Assembly: GCA_942493375.1 (NCBI GenBank) | Contig: OW818698.1 | Location: 3,100,001-3,164,000, forward strand | From: G942493375 sp942493375 | Lineage (GTDB): Bacteria; Armatimonadota; UBA5829 | Length of the DNA: 64,000 nucleotides | Direction: 5' to 3' | Shown here: positions 31,362 through 41,524 of the stretch, one piece after another | How the letters are laid out: every line of letters begins with the position of its first letter | Position numbering within the stretch: the first letter of the stretch is position 1 | The notes under the pieces: model-generated | Databases searched by the model: none | Told to the model about the DNA's origin: nothing | Seen by the model: only the letters and a program-made list of their open reading frames with translations | Made by a program: the position numbers and the translations under genes

Positions 31362-31387
31362 GGTGTGAGTCACAAATCACTCACACC
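31362..31387 (-). terminator. Hairpin between two minus-strand genes
   Basis: Perfect 9-bp stem GGTGTGAGT / ACTCACACC with an 8-nt loop, just downstream of the stop of the 31405-33399 gene. It separates that unit from the ATPase pair. Confidence 0.6.
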
Positions 31388-31404
31388 ATAATTCTAGGAA
31401 TTTT

Positions 31405-33399
31405 CTACTGCTTCCAAATACACCGATAATTAAAACGGCGGTTAGGGGCACTATCTCCGTTTATGCATAAAGATATCTGGTCGTTCAGATCCGCTGGATT
31501 GTCGGACCAGTGGAAATCGAAGGTTAAGGTAGTGCTGGTTAGACCTAATAGTTGTCTCGGAACAGCCAGTTCCAGCTTGTTGCCGGCGTACCGATAGCTC
31601 ACCTGCCCGACTGTTTCCCACGGGTCTGTGGGATTCTTTCTATTGTATTTCATTATGGTTGAATGCTTATCATCCGTTATGCTTTTGTTGATGATAAAGT
31701 CGTAACCATACCAACCGGTTTTGGAGTTCTTATCTGCATCTATCAACAGAAGCATCCAGTTCTTATCTGTGTGGGATGTCAACGCTCTATTTGTCTGCAC
31801 ATAAAAATATACGGTCTTTTCATCCACCGCTACCTTGCATGTAACGATGTCGTTACGGCCGGAGTCGTTAGTATAACGTGAACCAGCATATCCTATGTAG
31901 TCTCGATGGAACACATCACCGATAGTATCGCGGTATTCTGTTTTAACTTTCGACCAGTCAGAAAAGCGTCCATCGATTTTTACCGCTTGTATGCCCTGGT
32001 TGACCGGTATTGGACGCACACCTTTATATCGTCTGATATTCTGCGCCATCTGCATATAATAGTTATCAGTATACCCACCCTTCATAGGTTGGATACAGCG
32101 GTTGAATTCCGGATTATATTGGTCTACAAAGAAATAGGGATTGTTGCGCCGCATGAAATCAGTGGTGCCATTATTATCGGGTTGATATTTGCCTGCTGTC
32201 CATTCATTCCAATCGTTAATATACATAAATTGAGGATTAGCCCTTAGCGCTTCATCCCATCTCTGCTGGAAGTAGATACCATATCCCTCAGGATGTTCTA
32301 CGGTCTTCCCAAGCCATGGCACGAAAGTAGGAACAGGAAGGTCCTGATCATTAAGCTCGGGTTCTCCCTTTTCACGGGTCCAGCTCTTACCTGTCAAACT
32401 GCTGGGATGCTGTCCGGGAGTTACTGCAGCTTCTTCTTTTTTGCCTTTGTGAGTTGAAACAAGATCGATAGGATTCTTGACTTTGTTTCTCTCATCACCA
32501 AGATCATAACCAAAGCTCCAGTTATCCTCAGTGCCTACAAAACGCTGCCCAGCCCATTCGTGATATCCCCACCACATTGTGCGCAGCGTAAAGAATTTCT
32601 TAACCTCTTTGGTATAGTCTTTATAGAACTCTTCAGTATAATCCTGATCACCGTAATGAGGATTATTCGTGTCGGTCTTGGCTTTTAGATCATAATGTGG
32701 GTTTGGATTCTGAACCCCTCCTCCATTTGCATCAGCACTTGGATTGCCATTATATAGCAGGAGCGGTTTACCATCCCACATGAACCACAGGTCTTTGTAT
32801 TTCTGCTCTTTGTAGATCTTGTCATACAAGTCCTGGACCACTGTGATCACCGGTCCATTGAATGCCCAGAAGCAGAACTGTGGAACCTTATTGCCTTCTG
32901 CTTTCATCTTCTGCATTACCGGGAATACCACGCTCCACTCATCCCAGTAACGAACTGCATTGGTTACATCCATCACCAGCACATCCACACCGGCATCCGC
33001 AAGCATGGACATGTCTTTACGGATAACATACTCATCCTTACTCAGAAAATAACCGGTTTCTGGTTCACCCCAATGGTAACTACCTTCAGTCCACAGAGGA
33101 TGCTTGGCATCCAGCCTTGCACTGGGGTCTTTAGCCAATATCTTGGATACATCCGCAGTATAAGGGCTTTTCAACTGGTTGTTGGAGTCACTATGCCATG
33201 TAATATAGAAAATGCCCACAACCCGGCGCTGGTCTTTCTTAACCGGGCCTACTACCCCATACAATGGCATCGTGCGGTCCAGTGCATCGGTAGCAACCCA
33301 GGTATCCGGATAGATGTCACGGATACGGGGTTCTGCAGACAATATACTGCTTGCTATGCATAATGCTCCAAGCAAAATCACAAAGATTAGTCTTTTCAT
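31405..33399 (-). CDS. Secreted GH71/GH99-like protein with C-terminal CBM9-like domain
   Basis: 664 residues from ATG 33399, which follows AGGAG and starts a clear signal peptide (L-I-F-V-I-L-L-G-A-L-C-I-A). The catalytic-like barrel opens V-V-G-I-F-Y-I-T-W-H, with W-G-E-P-E-T-G-Y-F, D-V-L-V-M-D-V-T-N and Y-I-N-D-W-N-E-W-T near residue 420. That last motif, with acidic residues next to tryptophans, is typical of GH99/WbsX-type endo-mannosidase-like barrels. The C-terminal 180 residues form a CBM9/DOMON-like sandwich (V-K-I-D-G-R-F-S-D-W, then L-L-L-I-D-A-D-K-N-S-K-T-G-W). The substrate is not certain. Confidence 0.78.
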   Translation of the reverse strand: MKRLIFVILLGALCIASSILSAEPRIRDIYPDTWVATDALDRTMPLYGVVGPVKKDQRRVVGIFYITWHSDSNNQLKSPYTADVSKILAKDPSARLDAKHPLWTEGSYHWGEPETGYFLSKDEYVIRKDMSMLADAGVDVLVMDVTNAVRYWDEWSVVFPVMQKMKAEGNKVPQFCFWAFNGPVITVVQDLYDKIYKEQKYKDLWFMWDGKPLLLYNGNPSADANGGGVQNPNPHYDLKAKTDTNNPHYGDQDYTEEFYKDYTKEVKKFFTLRTMWWGYHEWAGQRFVGTEDNWSFGYDLGDERNKVKNPIDLVSTHKGKKEEAAVTPGQHPSSLTGKSWTREKGEPELNDQDLPVPTFVPWLGKTVEHPEGYGIYFQQRWDEALRANPQFMYINDWNEWTAGKYQPDNNGTTDFMRRNNPYFFVDQYNPEFNRCIQPMKGGYTDNYYMQMAQNIRRYKGVRPIPVNQGIQAVKIDGRFSDWSKVKTEYRDTIGDVFHRDYIGYAGSRYTNDSGRNDIVTCKVAVDEKTVYFYVQTNRALTSHTDKNWMLLLIDADKNSKTGWYGYDFIINKSITDDKHSTIMKYNRKNPTDPWETVGQVSYRYAGNKLELAVPRQLLGLTSTTLTFDFHWSDNPADLNDQISLCINGDSAPNRRFNYRCIWKQ

Positions 33400-33531
33400 G
33401 TAAACACTCCTGTTACTGAAGTTATAGAGAGGCAAATATGTATCCAGTATCTCATATAAGCACGTACTCATACGAATCATTGAGCACATTATGCATTAGG
33501 ACAGGATTTTTGTAAACCTTATCTTTCAGCC

Positions 33532-33560
33532 TTGTCCAATTCATTCAAATCCCATATACT
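33532..33560 (+). promoter_or_regulatory. Promoter of the 33591 GNAT gene
   Basis: TTGTCC, 17 bases, TATACT, ending about 30 bases before the ATG. Confidence 0.65.
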
Positions 33561-33590
33561 CTAGCATATACAACCAACAAGGGAGATATT

Positions 33591-34538
33591 ATGAGAGAGG
33601 TACACATCAGAGGAATTGTTGGGGATGATCTCATATCGGTCTGCAGAATAGCTAATGCCGCTCTGCCTGCGGATGTAGTTACTCCCGAATTGTTTGCTCA
33701 AAAAGTATTCCTGGATATAAACTTCGATCCATCCGGAGTCCGGGTAGCAGAAACGGATGGAAAGATAGTTGGTTTCATAGTAGCATATATAAGAAGTCAC
33801 CCAATGGAAGATATGCCTGATGACTGCGACAAGTGTTGGATAACATTGTTCGGTGTGCATCCAGATTATCAGGACCGTGGTATCGGAACCGAATTATTCA
33901 ACCAAGTAGAATCCTGGTTTGGTGATAATGGAAGGAAAACAACTATAGTTGGCACTTATGCCCCAAACTGGTGGACACCGGGTGTGGATGTCAATGCTTA
34001 TCCTAACACCATTAACTGGCTGGAGAAGCGAGGTTATGTGCAGGCAGTTCGCCTATTATCTATGGATCTGGATCTAGTAAAATACCGCAGACCTGAATGG
34101 GTAGAAGACAAAGAAAACATGCTGACTGCAGAGGGTGTCATCTTTAAAGATTCACAACCTGAGCTTATTCCAGCACTTTTTGACTTCCTGAAGCGAGAAT
34201 TTCCCGGAGACTGGCAACGGTATGTTCGTGAAACACTAAGTAAAGTTCTTGAATGTGGAGCTACTTATAACCAAGTACAAGTAGCTGTTGATGGTAGGGA
34301 AGTAGTTGGATTCACTCATCACAGTGGGGAGCGATTCGGTCCCTTTGGAACTTCGGTCTTGCAGCGCGGACGTGGTGTAGGAGCAGTATTGCTTTGCAGA
34401 ACGCTGGAGATCATGCGCAACTCCGGACCGCACAACGCGTTTTTTCTTTCAACTGATGATAAGTCAGCTAAACTCTATGCTCAGGCTGGATTCCGTGAGT
34501 CTCGCAGGTATGCTCTGATGAAGAAACAGATTGATTGA
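33591..34538 (+). CDS. Two-domain GNAT N-acetyltransferase
   Basis: A 315-residue cytoplasmic protein started at ATG behind GGGAG. The first GNAT domain has the acetyl-CoA loop G-V-H-P-D-Y-Q-D-R-G-I-G-T-E-L near residue 88. The second, C-terminal domain has L-Q-R-G-R-G-V-G-A-V-L-L near residue 262 and ends A-K-L-Y-A-Q-A-G-F-R-E, so both halves keep the R/Q-x-x-G-x-G/A cofactor loop. Tandem GNATs include mycothiol synthase-like and peptidoglycan-modifying enzymes, but no specific assignment is justified. Monocistronic, with its own promoter and terminator. Confidence 0.88.
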   Translation: MREVHIRGIVGDDLISVCRIANAALPADVVTPELFAQKVFLDINFDPSGVRVAETDGKIVGFIVAYIRSHPMEDMPDDCDKCWITLFGVHPDYQDRGIGTELFNQVESWFGDNGRKTTIVGTYAPNWWTPGVDVNAYPNTINWLEKRGYVQAVRLLSMDLDLVKYRRPEWVEDKENMLTAEGVIFKDSQPELIPALFDFLKREFPGDWQRYVRETLSKVLECGATYNQVQVAVDGREVVGFTHHSGERFGPFGTSVLQRGRGVGAVLLCRTLEIMRNSGPHNAFFLSTDDKSAKLYAQAGFRESRRYALMKKQID

Positions 34539-34552
34539 CCTGTGGCTGATCA

Positions 34553-34593
34553 CTGCTGGTATGATCTCTTGTTAAGAACGATCATACCAGCAG
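34553..34593. terminator. Bidirectional terminator hairpin
   Basis: Perfect 14-bp inverted repeat CTGCTGGTATGATC / GATCATACCAGCAG with a 13-nt loop between convergent genes. Confidence 0.8.
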
Positions 34594-34607
34594 GATGCAT
34601 CCTTATC

Positions 34608-37322
34608 TTACTTGTTCAACGCCTCGGTTTCTTTCAATATCGTTTCCCGATACTTAAGCATATCGTTACCGTTCTGGTTGAAATCCATCATGTTCTTGAT
34701 GATCTTCGGATTTATGTTCAACAGGCCTTTGATTTTGTCTCCTGACTTACCCTTCTTAACAGCAAGCGCTTCCGCTGCCTTGAACAGGTCATAGTCTTCG
34801 ATACCATCCCGAAGCAAAGCCAGTCTCATTGAAGCCACCGGTGAGTCATTACGCCCAGGATAGAGCAGGTAACCATCTCCCATAACTGTACCGAAGGAGT
34901 TTGGATCCCAGTCCGTATAGTTCGTCTTGTCATAATAATCTACTGATGCCTTGTTATTAGGCCAAACGTCGACTCCCCAATACAGAAGACCGGTGATTTT
35001 ATATTTGTATGTCATCCAGCCCAGCATCCTATGGTCGATTCCAGGATAGTCAACAAACAGGTTGGCATATGGAGCTGTTGGCACGCAGCATACATACCAC
35101 CATGCTTCCTCTCCATCCTTTTGGGCTGCATAACAGGATTTCAAGTCAGCCTGGGATGTAAGTGGACACCATATCTTTACAAGTCCTTTGAGCTTGTCTG
35201 CAGGAGACCAGCCGGTCTGCATTACTTTGGCATCGGGGACTGCATCTACCAAAGCTTTGTAATTCGTCACTAACTGGTCTTGTAAGCTGCCGGGGGCTTC
35301 ATCATAACCATATATGTATGCTAAGTCCCACCAGCCCTTGCTCTTTAGGTTCTGTTTGGCCGCAACCACAAACTCAGCGTTCTTAGCTCCTGCTACCTCA
35401 CCGTTACCACCGATATTTAAAGTCGTTAGGCCATACGGCACAACCGAAGACAGGTATTTATTGTAGTCGGAAAAGTCCCAGCTACCGCTGCTATCCTTTT
35501 TCGGAGTCCACATTGTAATAGGACTGATACGATAGGAAAGCATCATTTTGGAATATCTGATATAGGTATCCAGATATGCGTCAGGACTGGAGCTCTCCAT
35601 GAAACTCTTAAAACTGCCCCAGAGAACAAATGCTGTCCGCATCCCTGATTTTACAGGCAGTGTTACATTATATATCCGGACTGTCAGCGGCAAGGTAATA
35701 GTAGTGGAGTTCTCCACTGCTATTGTAACTGTGCCGTGATATGTGCCTGCAACGTCAGCTGAAGTCGATTGTACTGTTACAAAGAAAGGTTGTCTTCTCC
35801 CTGCAGCAACATCCATCGGCCTGTTGGGAAGCAGAACGTCCGGTATTTCATCCTTAAGCCTGGCACCGGATGTTGAAGCTTTACATATAACGCTAGCTAT
35901 AGGTGTTACAATCACCCGGTCGATAGGTATTACAGCTCCATTAGGCCCATTGAGACTTGTAGTGCTGACTTTCACGCTCTTAAGGTCTGATTTTACAGGG
36001 CATACAGCAAACTGGACTGGTTCATACTCAGCCTTTGCCATTGCAATCTGGAGTTCACGCGCCAGCGGTCCTGGATTAGGACTGTTTGGCTGTACTTTAA
36101 AAGTCGATTCCGGATTTGTTACGAAATAAGAGAGGGGTTCAGTGCTCTTACCTAAAGCCCGTTGTGCTGAAACCAGCCTACCCAGGTCTGACAGTTGGCA
36201 ATCAATAGTGTCCATCCCGCGTGTCATAGCTAAAATACCATTTGTATCCAGCTTTTGCTGAGTCAGTACTTTCATAGCATCCAGCTTTGATGCGATACTT
36301 AGTGCATCAACATCTGATATGACTGATCGCTTCTTTACACCTGAAAGACTTTTCTCAAGCGATGCAATTCTGGCAGGAAGATCCGGGATATCCACTTTCA
36401 CTGACTGCTGCCAGATTACTTGTTTATTACCCACAGCTCGGAATGTAATTTCTTTTGTTCCATAACCGACTACTACAGGTATCCGGGTATCCTTAACGAG
36501 TTTGACTACTTGACCACTAGTTGGACGGCTTCCCGGCATCGCACTGGCTTTATACAACATAGTGATTGCATCCGAGCTGTCGCCAACAACTTCGGGGTTG
36601 AGAATGAACTCACCGGAATCTCTTCCCGGCATCTCCGAAACTGCAACTACTGATTTTTTGCCTGCAAGTACCAGACTTCCAAAGAAATGAGGTTGATGAA
36701 AAGCCCCAGCCACATGAGACCATGAAGTTATCTCAGAGACAGTGATTGCATTCCTGCCAAAATTGGCTTTCATAACGGTTCCGGTTTTTGGAGTTGTGTT
36801 TATTGATGACCACGGGATGGCTATCTCAGCAAACCACATACCGGACTCTTTTCCAGTAGAACACTTCCATTCCGGATTCCAGCTTGAATCACAACTACCG
36901 GAGTCCATTTCATCAGTAATCGATCCAGCGCAGTTTGCAATAAAATGGGCATACTTCCCTCCGGTCCAGTTAACCGGCACTATAAATGTCTCGACCTCGG
37001 AGTCGTTCCAGATAGGTGAATCTCTCGGGACCAATGCACCGACGATTTTGTTTACATCTTCTCCATAGCAGCGGAACAACACGTAAAGAGCGGAATTGTC
37101 ATAACAAACGGATACTATCGTTTTACCGATAGCTGGATAACCGCTGCCAAACTCCCTGAATCCGCTTGTTACTGCGGCTTTCGCCCATTCACCAGGAGAT
37201 ATACGGCCATCGAGCGTCGGTGCAACATCAACTTGAGGCACTGCTAGAATCGGTGCATCAATTCCCCACGATGGCATACCAAGGGCCACCAATAAAGCAA
37301 TCACACAAATAAACTTAAACAA
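34608..37322 (-). CDS. Secreted CBM9 + DUF4091 glycoside-hydrolase-like protein
   Basis: A 904-residue exported protein with a signal peptide ending near P-S-W-G-I-D, and a TTG start behind GGAGG. Residues about 30-220 form a CBM9/DOMON-like domain (T-L-D-G-R-I-S-P-G-E-W; W-N-D-S-E-V-E-T-F-I; W-F-A-E-I-A-I-P-W). A beta-rich middle follows. From about 560 there is a TIM barrel with V-L-W-G-S-F-K and Y-I-Y-G-Y-D-E-A-P, where the acidic pair is a candidate active site. The C-terminal DUF4091 region is recognisable from G-D-G-Y-L-L-Y-P-G-R-N and L-L-R-D-G-I-E-D-Y-D-L-F. It ends a three-gene unit (12 nt after the sialidase-like gene). Confidence 0.82.
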   Translation of the reverse strand: MFKFICVIALLVALGMPSWGIDAPILAVPQVDVAPTLDGRISPGEWAKAAVTSGFREFGSGYPAIGKTIVSVCYDNSALYVLFRCYGEDVNKIVGALVPRDSPIWNDSEVETFIVPVNWTGGKYAHFIANCAGSITDEMDSGSCDSSWNPEWKCSTGKESGMWFAEIAIPWSSINTTPKTGTVMKANFGRNAITVSEITSWSHVAGAFHQPHFFGSLVLAGKKSVVAVSEMPGRDSGEFILNPEVVGDSSDAITMLYKASAMPGSRPTSGQVVKLVKDTRIPVVVGYGTKEITFRAVGNKQVIWQQSVKVDIPDLPARIASLEKSLSGVKKRSVISDVDALSIASKLDAMKVLTQQKLDTNGILAMTRGMDTIDCQLSDLGRLVSAQRALGKSTEPLSYFVTNPESTFKVQPNSPNPGPLARELQIAMAKAEYEPVQFAVCPVKSDLKSVKVSTTSLNGPNGAVIPIDRVIVTPIASVICKASTSGARLKDEIPDVLLPNRPMDVAAGRRQPFFVTVQSTSADVAGTYHGTVTIAVENSTTITLPLTVRIYNVTLPVKSGMRTAFVLWGSFKSFMESSSPDAYLDTYIRYSKMMLSYRISPITMWTPKKDSSGSWDFSDYNKYLSSVVPYGLTTLNIGGNGEVAGAKNAEFVVAAKQNLKSKGWWDLAYIYGYDEAPGSLQDQLVTNYKALVDAVPDAKVMQTGWSPADKLKGLVKIWCPLTSQADLKSCYAAQKDGEEAWWYVCCVPTAPYANLFVDYPGIDHRMLGWMTYKYKITGLLYWGVDVWPNNKASVDYYDKTNYTDWDPNSFGTVMGDGYLLYPGRNDSPVASMRLALLRDGIEDYDLFKAAEALAVKKGKSGDKIKGLLNINPKIIKNMMDFNQNGNDMLKYRETILKETEALNK

Positions 37323-37334
37323 TACAATCCTCCA

Positions 37335-38564
37335 TCAATCTATCTGGACTCTATACATATAAAGATCAGTGTCGTGCCAGGCGAGGTTTTCTGCCCCACC
37401 CCGCTCGAAAAATCTGTTGAGTAATATTACTATTTCTCCTGTCTGTCTGTCTTGCAGCATCCTGAAATTAGAGAGCTGGATTTGGTCTGTTTCGGACTCT
37501 GTTGCTTTATCTATGACAGATATGGTCTCCCGTTTAATTGCCACAGTATCATCTTCCTGCAGCTCAGCCAGGCACAAATGTGTTCTTGGCCAGTTTCCGA
37601 CCGCATGCATACCATCCATACACAAATTCCCTACCCAGTAGAGCTTACCATTCTTGATTGATCTGAAGACACAGGAGCCGGTCGCGCTGGACTCAATTGG
37701 CTGTCCTTCTGTGCAACCCAATGGCTGGAGTTTTGACCAAGTCTCACATCCATCCTCAGAATAAGAAATCCACTTATAACCAGGCTTTTGTTCCCATTTG
37801 AGGTCTTCGTAGACAGCATTACTGCCTCTGCATATCATTACAAAACGTCCGTCACGTAGCTCAGCAACCGTGGGTTCGCACATACCTCTGGAGACATCCT
37901 CAATATCAAAAGGCGCCATCTTCCCAACATGCCATAACACATTCCCTCCCTGGTCGAAGTCACCTATCAATACTGCAGCTTCATAATAGTCCGCCAGCAC
38001 ATTATCTGTCCCTGCTCTGATCATAAACCCACGGTCTTTGAGGTTAATCTCAGAGTTGTCCAGCATTGGAGTCATCCATGGTAAAATCGCACGTCCTTTG
38101 GAATCTATGAATGCATGGCAGAAGCTCATATAAGATCCACCGATAAATCCGAAATCCGTAAGTTTTGCTTCAGCATCATAAATAGAACCCGGAGTGGATA
38201 CTTTGATATGTGACCGATGAGGATAATCCAGAGATGCAGCTTCAGCGTCAGGTTCATATCCATAGTTAGTTACGACAGCAAGCTTGTTCAGCTTTGAATT
38301 GTATACAGCCGCAGCTTCTCCATAACTAAAATGCCCGCCATCCTCGGCAGGTTCTCTTCTCTGTGCCAATCGGTGCTGTGCCCAGGTTGCTCCATTGTCA
38401 CGGCTTATATAATCAATGTGCTCATCCCATGTGTCATTACCTATACTATTATATATACGCAGTAATATCATAGGGTCACTGGCATCGATATAGAGAAACA
38501 ATCCTGCCATTGGAGTACTGCCATTCTCGTGGCGCATAAAAGTCTCTTTGCTGATTAACTTCAT
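37335..38564 (-). CDS. Sialidase/neuraminidase-like BNR-repeat protein
   Basis: A 409-residue protein without a signal peptide, started at ATG behind GGAGG. It contains Asp-box (BNR) repeats of a six-bladed propeller: S-R-D-N-G-A-T-W near residue 51 and S-E-D-G-C-E-T-W near residue 275. It also has the F-V-M-I-C-R-G-S strand seen in exo-alpha-sialidase-like proteins. Many such bacterial proteins are not true sialidases, and a cytoplasmic member in an operon with UroD-like and DUF4091 proteins may act on another glycoside. Start and stop are 36 nt and 12 nt from its neighbours, so it is in an operon. Confidence 0.8.
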   Translation of the reverse strand: MKLISKETFMRHENGSTPMAGLFLYIDASDPMILLRIYNSIGNDTWDEHIDYISRDNGATWAQHRLAQRREPAEDGGHFSYGEAAAVYNSKLNKLAVVTNYGYEPDAEAASLDYPHRSHIKVSTPGSIYDAEAKLTDFGFIGGSYMSFCHAFIDSKGRAILPWMTPMLDNSEINLKDRGFMIRAGTDNVLADYYEAAVLIGDFDQGGNVLWHVGKMAPFDIEDVSRGMCEPTVAELRDGRFVMICRGSNAVYEDLKWEQKPGYKWISYSEDGCETWSKLQPLGCTEGQPIESSATGSCVFRSIKNGKLYWVGNLCMDGMHAVGNWPRTHLCLAELQEDDTVAIKRETISVIDKATESETDQIQLSNFRMLQDRQTGEIVILLNRFFERGGAENLAWHDTDLYMYRVQID

Positions 38565-38600
38565 CTTTGGCCTCCATTTCCTATCCCAGAATTATACACG

Positions 38601-39677
38601 TTATATATCACTACCGGAAATCTTTACACTGGAGTGTAATAGCCCCTCAGCCTGATCCGGTGTCTCTACTGAGGTACGAAGCACTACACCCTCAGGTTTC
38701 AGATTCCGCAGCAGATATTCCATATGCTCGAAAGGTACGTCAAGATCAAGTCCTCTTCCAGCTGCTTGTACTTGCTTGTAGAGATCAATCCAAAAAGGAC
38801 CATTCGGGGGTTGCCCTGCTCCGGGAACCCACTGTATAACTTTCACGTAAGATTTCGACAGGAGTGCAGGCAAATGTCGTATAGCCCCCGGACCATCCAG
38901 ATGATACCAGACTCGCTCATACTTCTCCCCCAGTAGATCAAGCTCCGCACAGACGAATCGTTCATAGTCAGCTGGACCAAGGTTGCATGACATATCTGAC
39001 TGTGTGAGTGTTGCAGTCTTACTACTCCAAAGTCCAGGCCAACCCCAGAAATGACCTTCCTGCCTGGCATCGACTAACTTTTGGAAGTATGTTGACTCAG
39101 CATCCCACTTCCGCCACATTTCGATTACTGCACGTCTGCAGCCATTGGGATTATCTACAAGCTCCATCAGGAGCTTCTCTGCACCAATTGCCATCGGGAG
39201 TAAATCATTTATGTTCATTGGAAATGGATAACCGACCAGGCATTTTCCCTCTGCAGCATCCAGCATCCGATTAGTCAGTTCCTCAATCCTTGCATGCAAT
39301 GGATCCGCCGGACCAGGATTGTACGCTGAGTGGTCATTGACTGACTCCATAAACTCATTCAGCCATATAGTACCCAGCTCATATACAGCGTGTTCAGAAC
39401 AACCCAGGAACCATCCGGACATTAGTGGATGTACCGACAGTGCAGGAATAGACTCACCGCCCCAGTATACCGAGGACACATAATGCAGCATTAGTTCACA
39501 CACATAATCCGGATCCAACCAGTAGGATTCAGGTGAATCCGGTGTTCCGGGATGTGGTACCTCCGTGTGCATTGGTGCAGTCACAGCTATGCAGGGCCTG
39601 TCTGTTGGCCCCTGGTCCCAGAAATTATCTAAACGGATCTTGGTATCTTCCCAGTTCTGTTTGTAGATAAGTCCCAT
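38601..39677 (-). CDS. UroD-superfamily protein (methyltransferase-like)
   Basis: 358 residues from ATG 39677 (GAGGG just upstream; a GTG four codons earlier is the alternative). The barrel has the UroD-superfamily C-terminal pattern W-Y-H-L-D-G-P-G-A-I-R-H-L-P near residue 260 and I-Q-W-V-P-G-A-G-Q-P. It is distant from the paralogue at 14202 and from true HemE. First gene of the unit with the sialidase-like and DUF4091 proteins. The recurring pairing of UroD-like and glycosidase genes in this window suggests demethylation or rearrangement of sugar-derived substrates (inference). Confidence 0.8.
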   Translation of the reverse strand: MGLIYKQNWEDTKIRLDNFWDQGPTDRPCIAVTAPMHTEVPHPGTPDSPESYWLDPDYVCELMLHYVSSVYWGGESIPALSVHPLMSGWFLGCSEHAVYELGTIWLNEFMESVNDHSAYNPGPADPLHARIEELTNRMLDAAEGKCLVGYPFPMNINDLLPMAIGAEKLLMELVDNPNGCRRAVIEMWRKWDAESTYFQKLVDARQEGHFWGWPGLWSSKTATLTQSDMSCNLGPADYERFVCAELDLLGEKYERVWYHLDGPGAIRHLPALLSKSYVKVIQWVPGAGQPPNGPFWIDLYKQVQAAGRGLDLDVPFEHMEYLLRNLKPEGVVLRTSVETPDQAEGLLHSSVKISGSDI

Positions 39678-39778
39678 ATCATCCCTCACTCTGCAATGAA
39701 AATCAGTTCATGCTATCATACAACAAGTATACTTTATACTATGTGTTCTGACACGCCGATATATATAGGAGTCGCATT

Positions 39779-41395
39779 ATGTATAGTCTGAAGTCACAGC
39801 GAATAATTTGTTTCTTTATAATCTGCTTAATTATTCTATTTACTGGCCCTAAAGACTCTTTCGCTTATTCGACAAGTCTTGGCGAGTTGCTTGCACGGTC
39901 TAAGTTTACAATTGTGACGACTGAATCCGCAGAAAAACTTACAGGCATACTTCAGACGTTAAGCGTAAACGCGGGGAAGTTTTATACTGTCAGCTCACAA
40001 TCGAGCAGAGCAGCAGAGCTCAGTAAAACAGATGTGCTGGTAATAGTGGATCGTCAGAAAGCTACAGCGGATCTTTCTTCGCTGGACAGACTTGTAGGTA
40101 TACCTTCAGGGCAGATAGAATCCAATGCAGTAATGGTTACAGTCTACCGGAAACCAGGCGCTGGTGAAGGTGTTCATATAATGATCACTGCCCCAGATGA
40201 AAAGAGGTTGTATGATGAAATGGATTCTCTATCAATCTCAACGGCGTATGCTGAGGCTTTTGAAGACATCGGATTCAACATCGTCCGCCAGTATAATATA
40301 GTTCCTTTGCAAATCGTCTCAAATGTTGACAAGCAGATTGCTGCAGACTGGATAACCAGTATTTCCAAACCTGGAGGAGACATATATGACTGGATATACA
40401 GGCCGTTAAGTGATTTCAAGCCAACATCCATAATAGCTTCCAGCCGTGTGTTTTTACTTAATAGCACAGCAGCAATAGATGAGGCAGTAAAACCGTCACT
40501 CCCGCAACCCTTTGCAGACTGGCTGGCAAGCGGTACCCAAACCAGTGAACAGGCTGCAATATTCGGTCTGGTTACGTCCGGCGTAAAGAAAAACCGTGTG
40601 TACGCCTTCGCAGCGCCAGGCCCGCGACTCCTGGCTAGCTTTATCCCGAAGTTTAATGATTTTAAATCCATACCTGAAAAACTGGATGTAACTAAACTCA
40701 ATGATCTATCAAGATTCAAACGAATGGGAGTCGTTGTTTGCCGCAAGAATACATCGGACATCGTCCTCGGAGGAGCGCTCGAAATTCTGAATGACCGACT
40801 AATGTCGAATCTTAGCAGCCTTGGAACCGGTATTACGTTTATCCCGATGCAGGATTTAACCACACTGTCTCATTGGGAGGGAACAGGCAACACTAAGGTT
40901 ACCAATTCAGTGGACGGCAACGTAGTGCTGCAGATTTCAGATTACAAAGGCGTTCCTGTAGCAACTGTTCCCAGCTTCACTAAACAAAAACCGAAGAAGC
41001 CAGTTGCGCCAGCAAAATCTGACCCGGGATATTCGGTTAAGCTTAAAAAGTACCGCACCCAACAAACTAACTACCTAAAACAGATGAGTATGTGGGAATC
41101 GAGTAAACGTGCTCACCAAAAACGCATTATGGATACTGCAAAACAATGGTCTTCGCTGGAACCCACTCTAGGAATTGTCAGCATCTCCGGAGATATTCGG
41201 ATATATGGCAACTCAAGCCAATCTCCGGTCTTCGAAACACCGTTTTCAGGATCAGTCAATACCGCCAGCGTGCAGAACCCAAGTATAATTCAAGCATTTG
41301 TCCTTGCCTGCAAAGACATGGCTACAAAGATGACAAGAGAATGCGTATTCCCTGCAGATATAGAGAGTCCAGTTACAGATAGTGGGAGTAAGTAA
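39779..41395 (+). CDS. Exported protein of unknown function
   Basis: A 538-residue protein started at ATG behind AGGAG. An N-terminal signal segment (about residues 9-29, ending D-S-F-A-Y) predicts export. The first 330 residues look like alternating alpha/beta units (V-L-V-I-V-D-R; G-V-V-V-C-R-K). A lysine-rich, probably coiled stretch at about 405-450 (with repeated K-x-P-K-K-P and Y-R-T-Q-Q-T-N-Y-L-K) separates it from a short C-terminal domain. I do not recognise a family. It is monocistronic, between the UroD-like gene (divergent) and the heat-shock operon, with its own strong terminator. Confidence 0.75.
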   Translation: MYSLKSQRIICFFIICLIILFTGPKDSFAYSTSLGELLARSKFTIVTTESAEKLTGILQTLSVNAGKFYTVSSQSSRAAELSKTDVLVIVDRQKATADLSSLDRLVGIPSGQIESNAVMVTVYRKPGAGEGVHIMITAPDEKRLYDEMDSLSISTAYAEAFEDIGFNIVRQYNIVPLQIVSNVDKQIAADWITSISKPGGDIYDWIYRPLSDFKPTSIIASSRVFLLNSTAAIDEAVKPSLPQPFADWLASGTQTSEQAAIFGLVTSGVKKNRVYAFAAPGPRLLASFIPKFNDFKSIPEKLDVTKLNDLSRFKRMGVVVCRKNTSDIVLGGALEILNDRLMSNLSSLGTGITFIPMQDLTTLSHWEGTGNTKVTNSVDGNVVLQISDYKGVPVATVPSFTKQKPKKPVAPAKSDPGYSVKLKKYRTQQTNYLKQMSMWESSKRAHQKRIMDTAKQWSSLEPTLGIVSISGDIRIYGNSSQSPVFETPFSGSVNTASVQNPSIIQAFVLACKDMATKMTRECVFPADIESPVTDSGSK

Positions 41396-41429
41396 CTCAT
41401 ACATATATCAAAATAAACGTATGAATAGA

Positions 41430-41474
41430 AATAGGGCTGATCAGTCGGATTTGACTGATCAGTCCTATTTTTGT
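41430..41474 (+). terminator. Strong Rho-independent terminator
   Basis: A 17-bp perfect inverted repeat, AATAGGGCTGATCAGTC / GACTGATCAGTCCTATT, is followed by TTTTG downstream of the 39779 gene. It insulates the heat-shock operon promoter about 50 bases further on. Confidence 0.88.
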
Positions 41475-41524
41475 CTCTCTGCAAAAATAATTGTTTCAAA
41501 ACATCTATTACGGGGCATAACTTA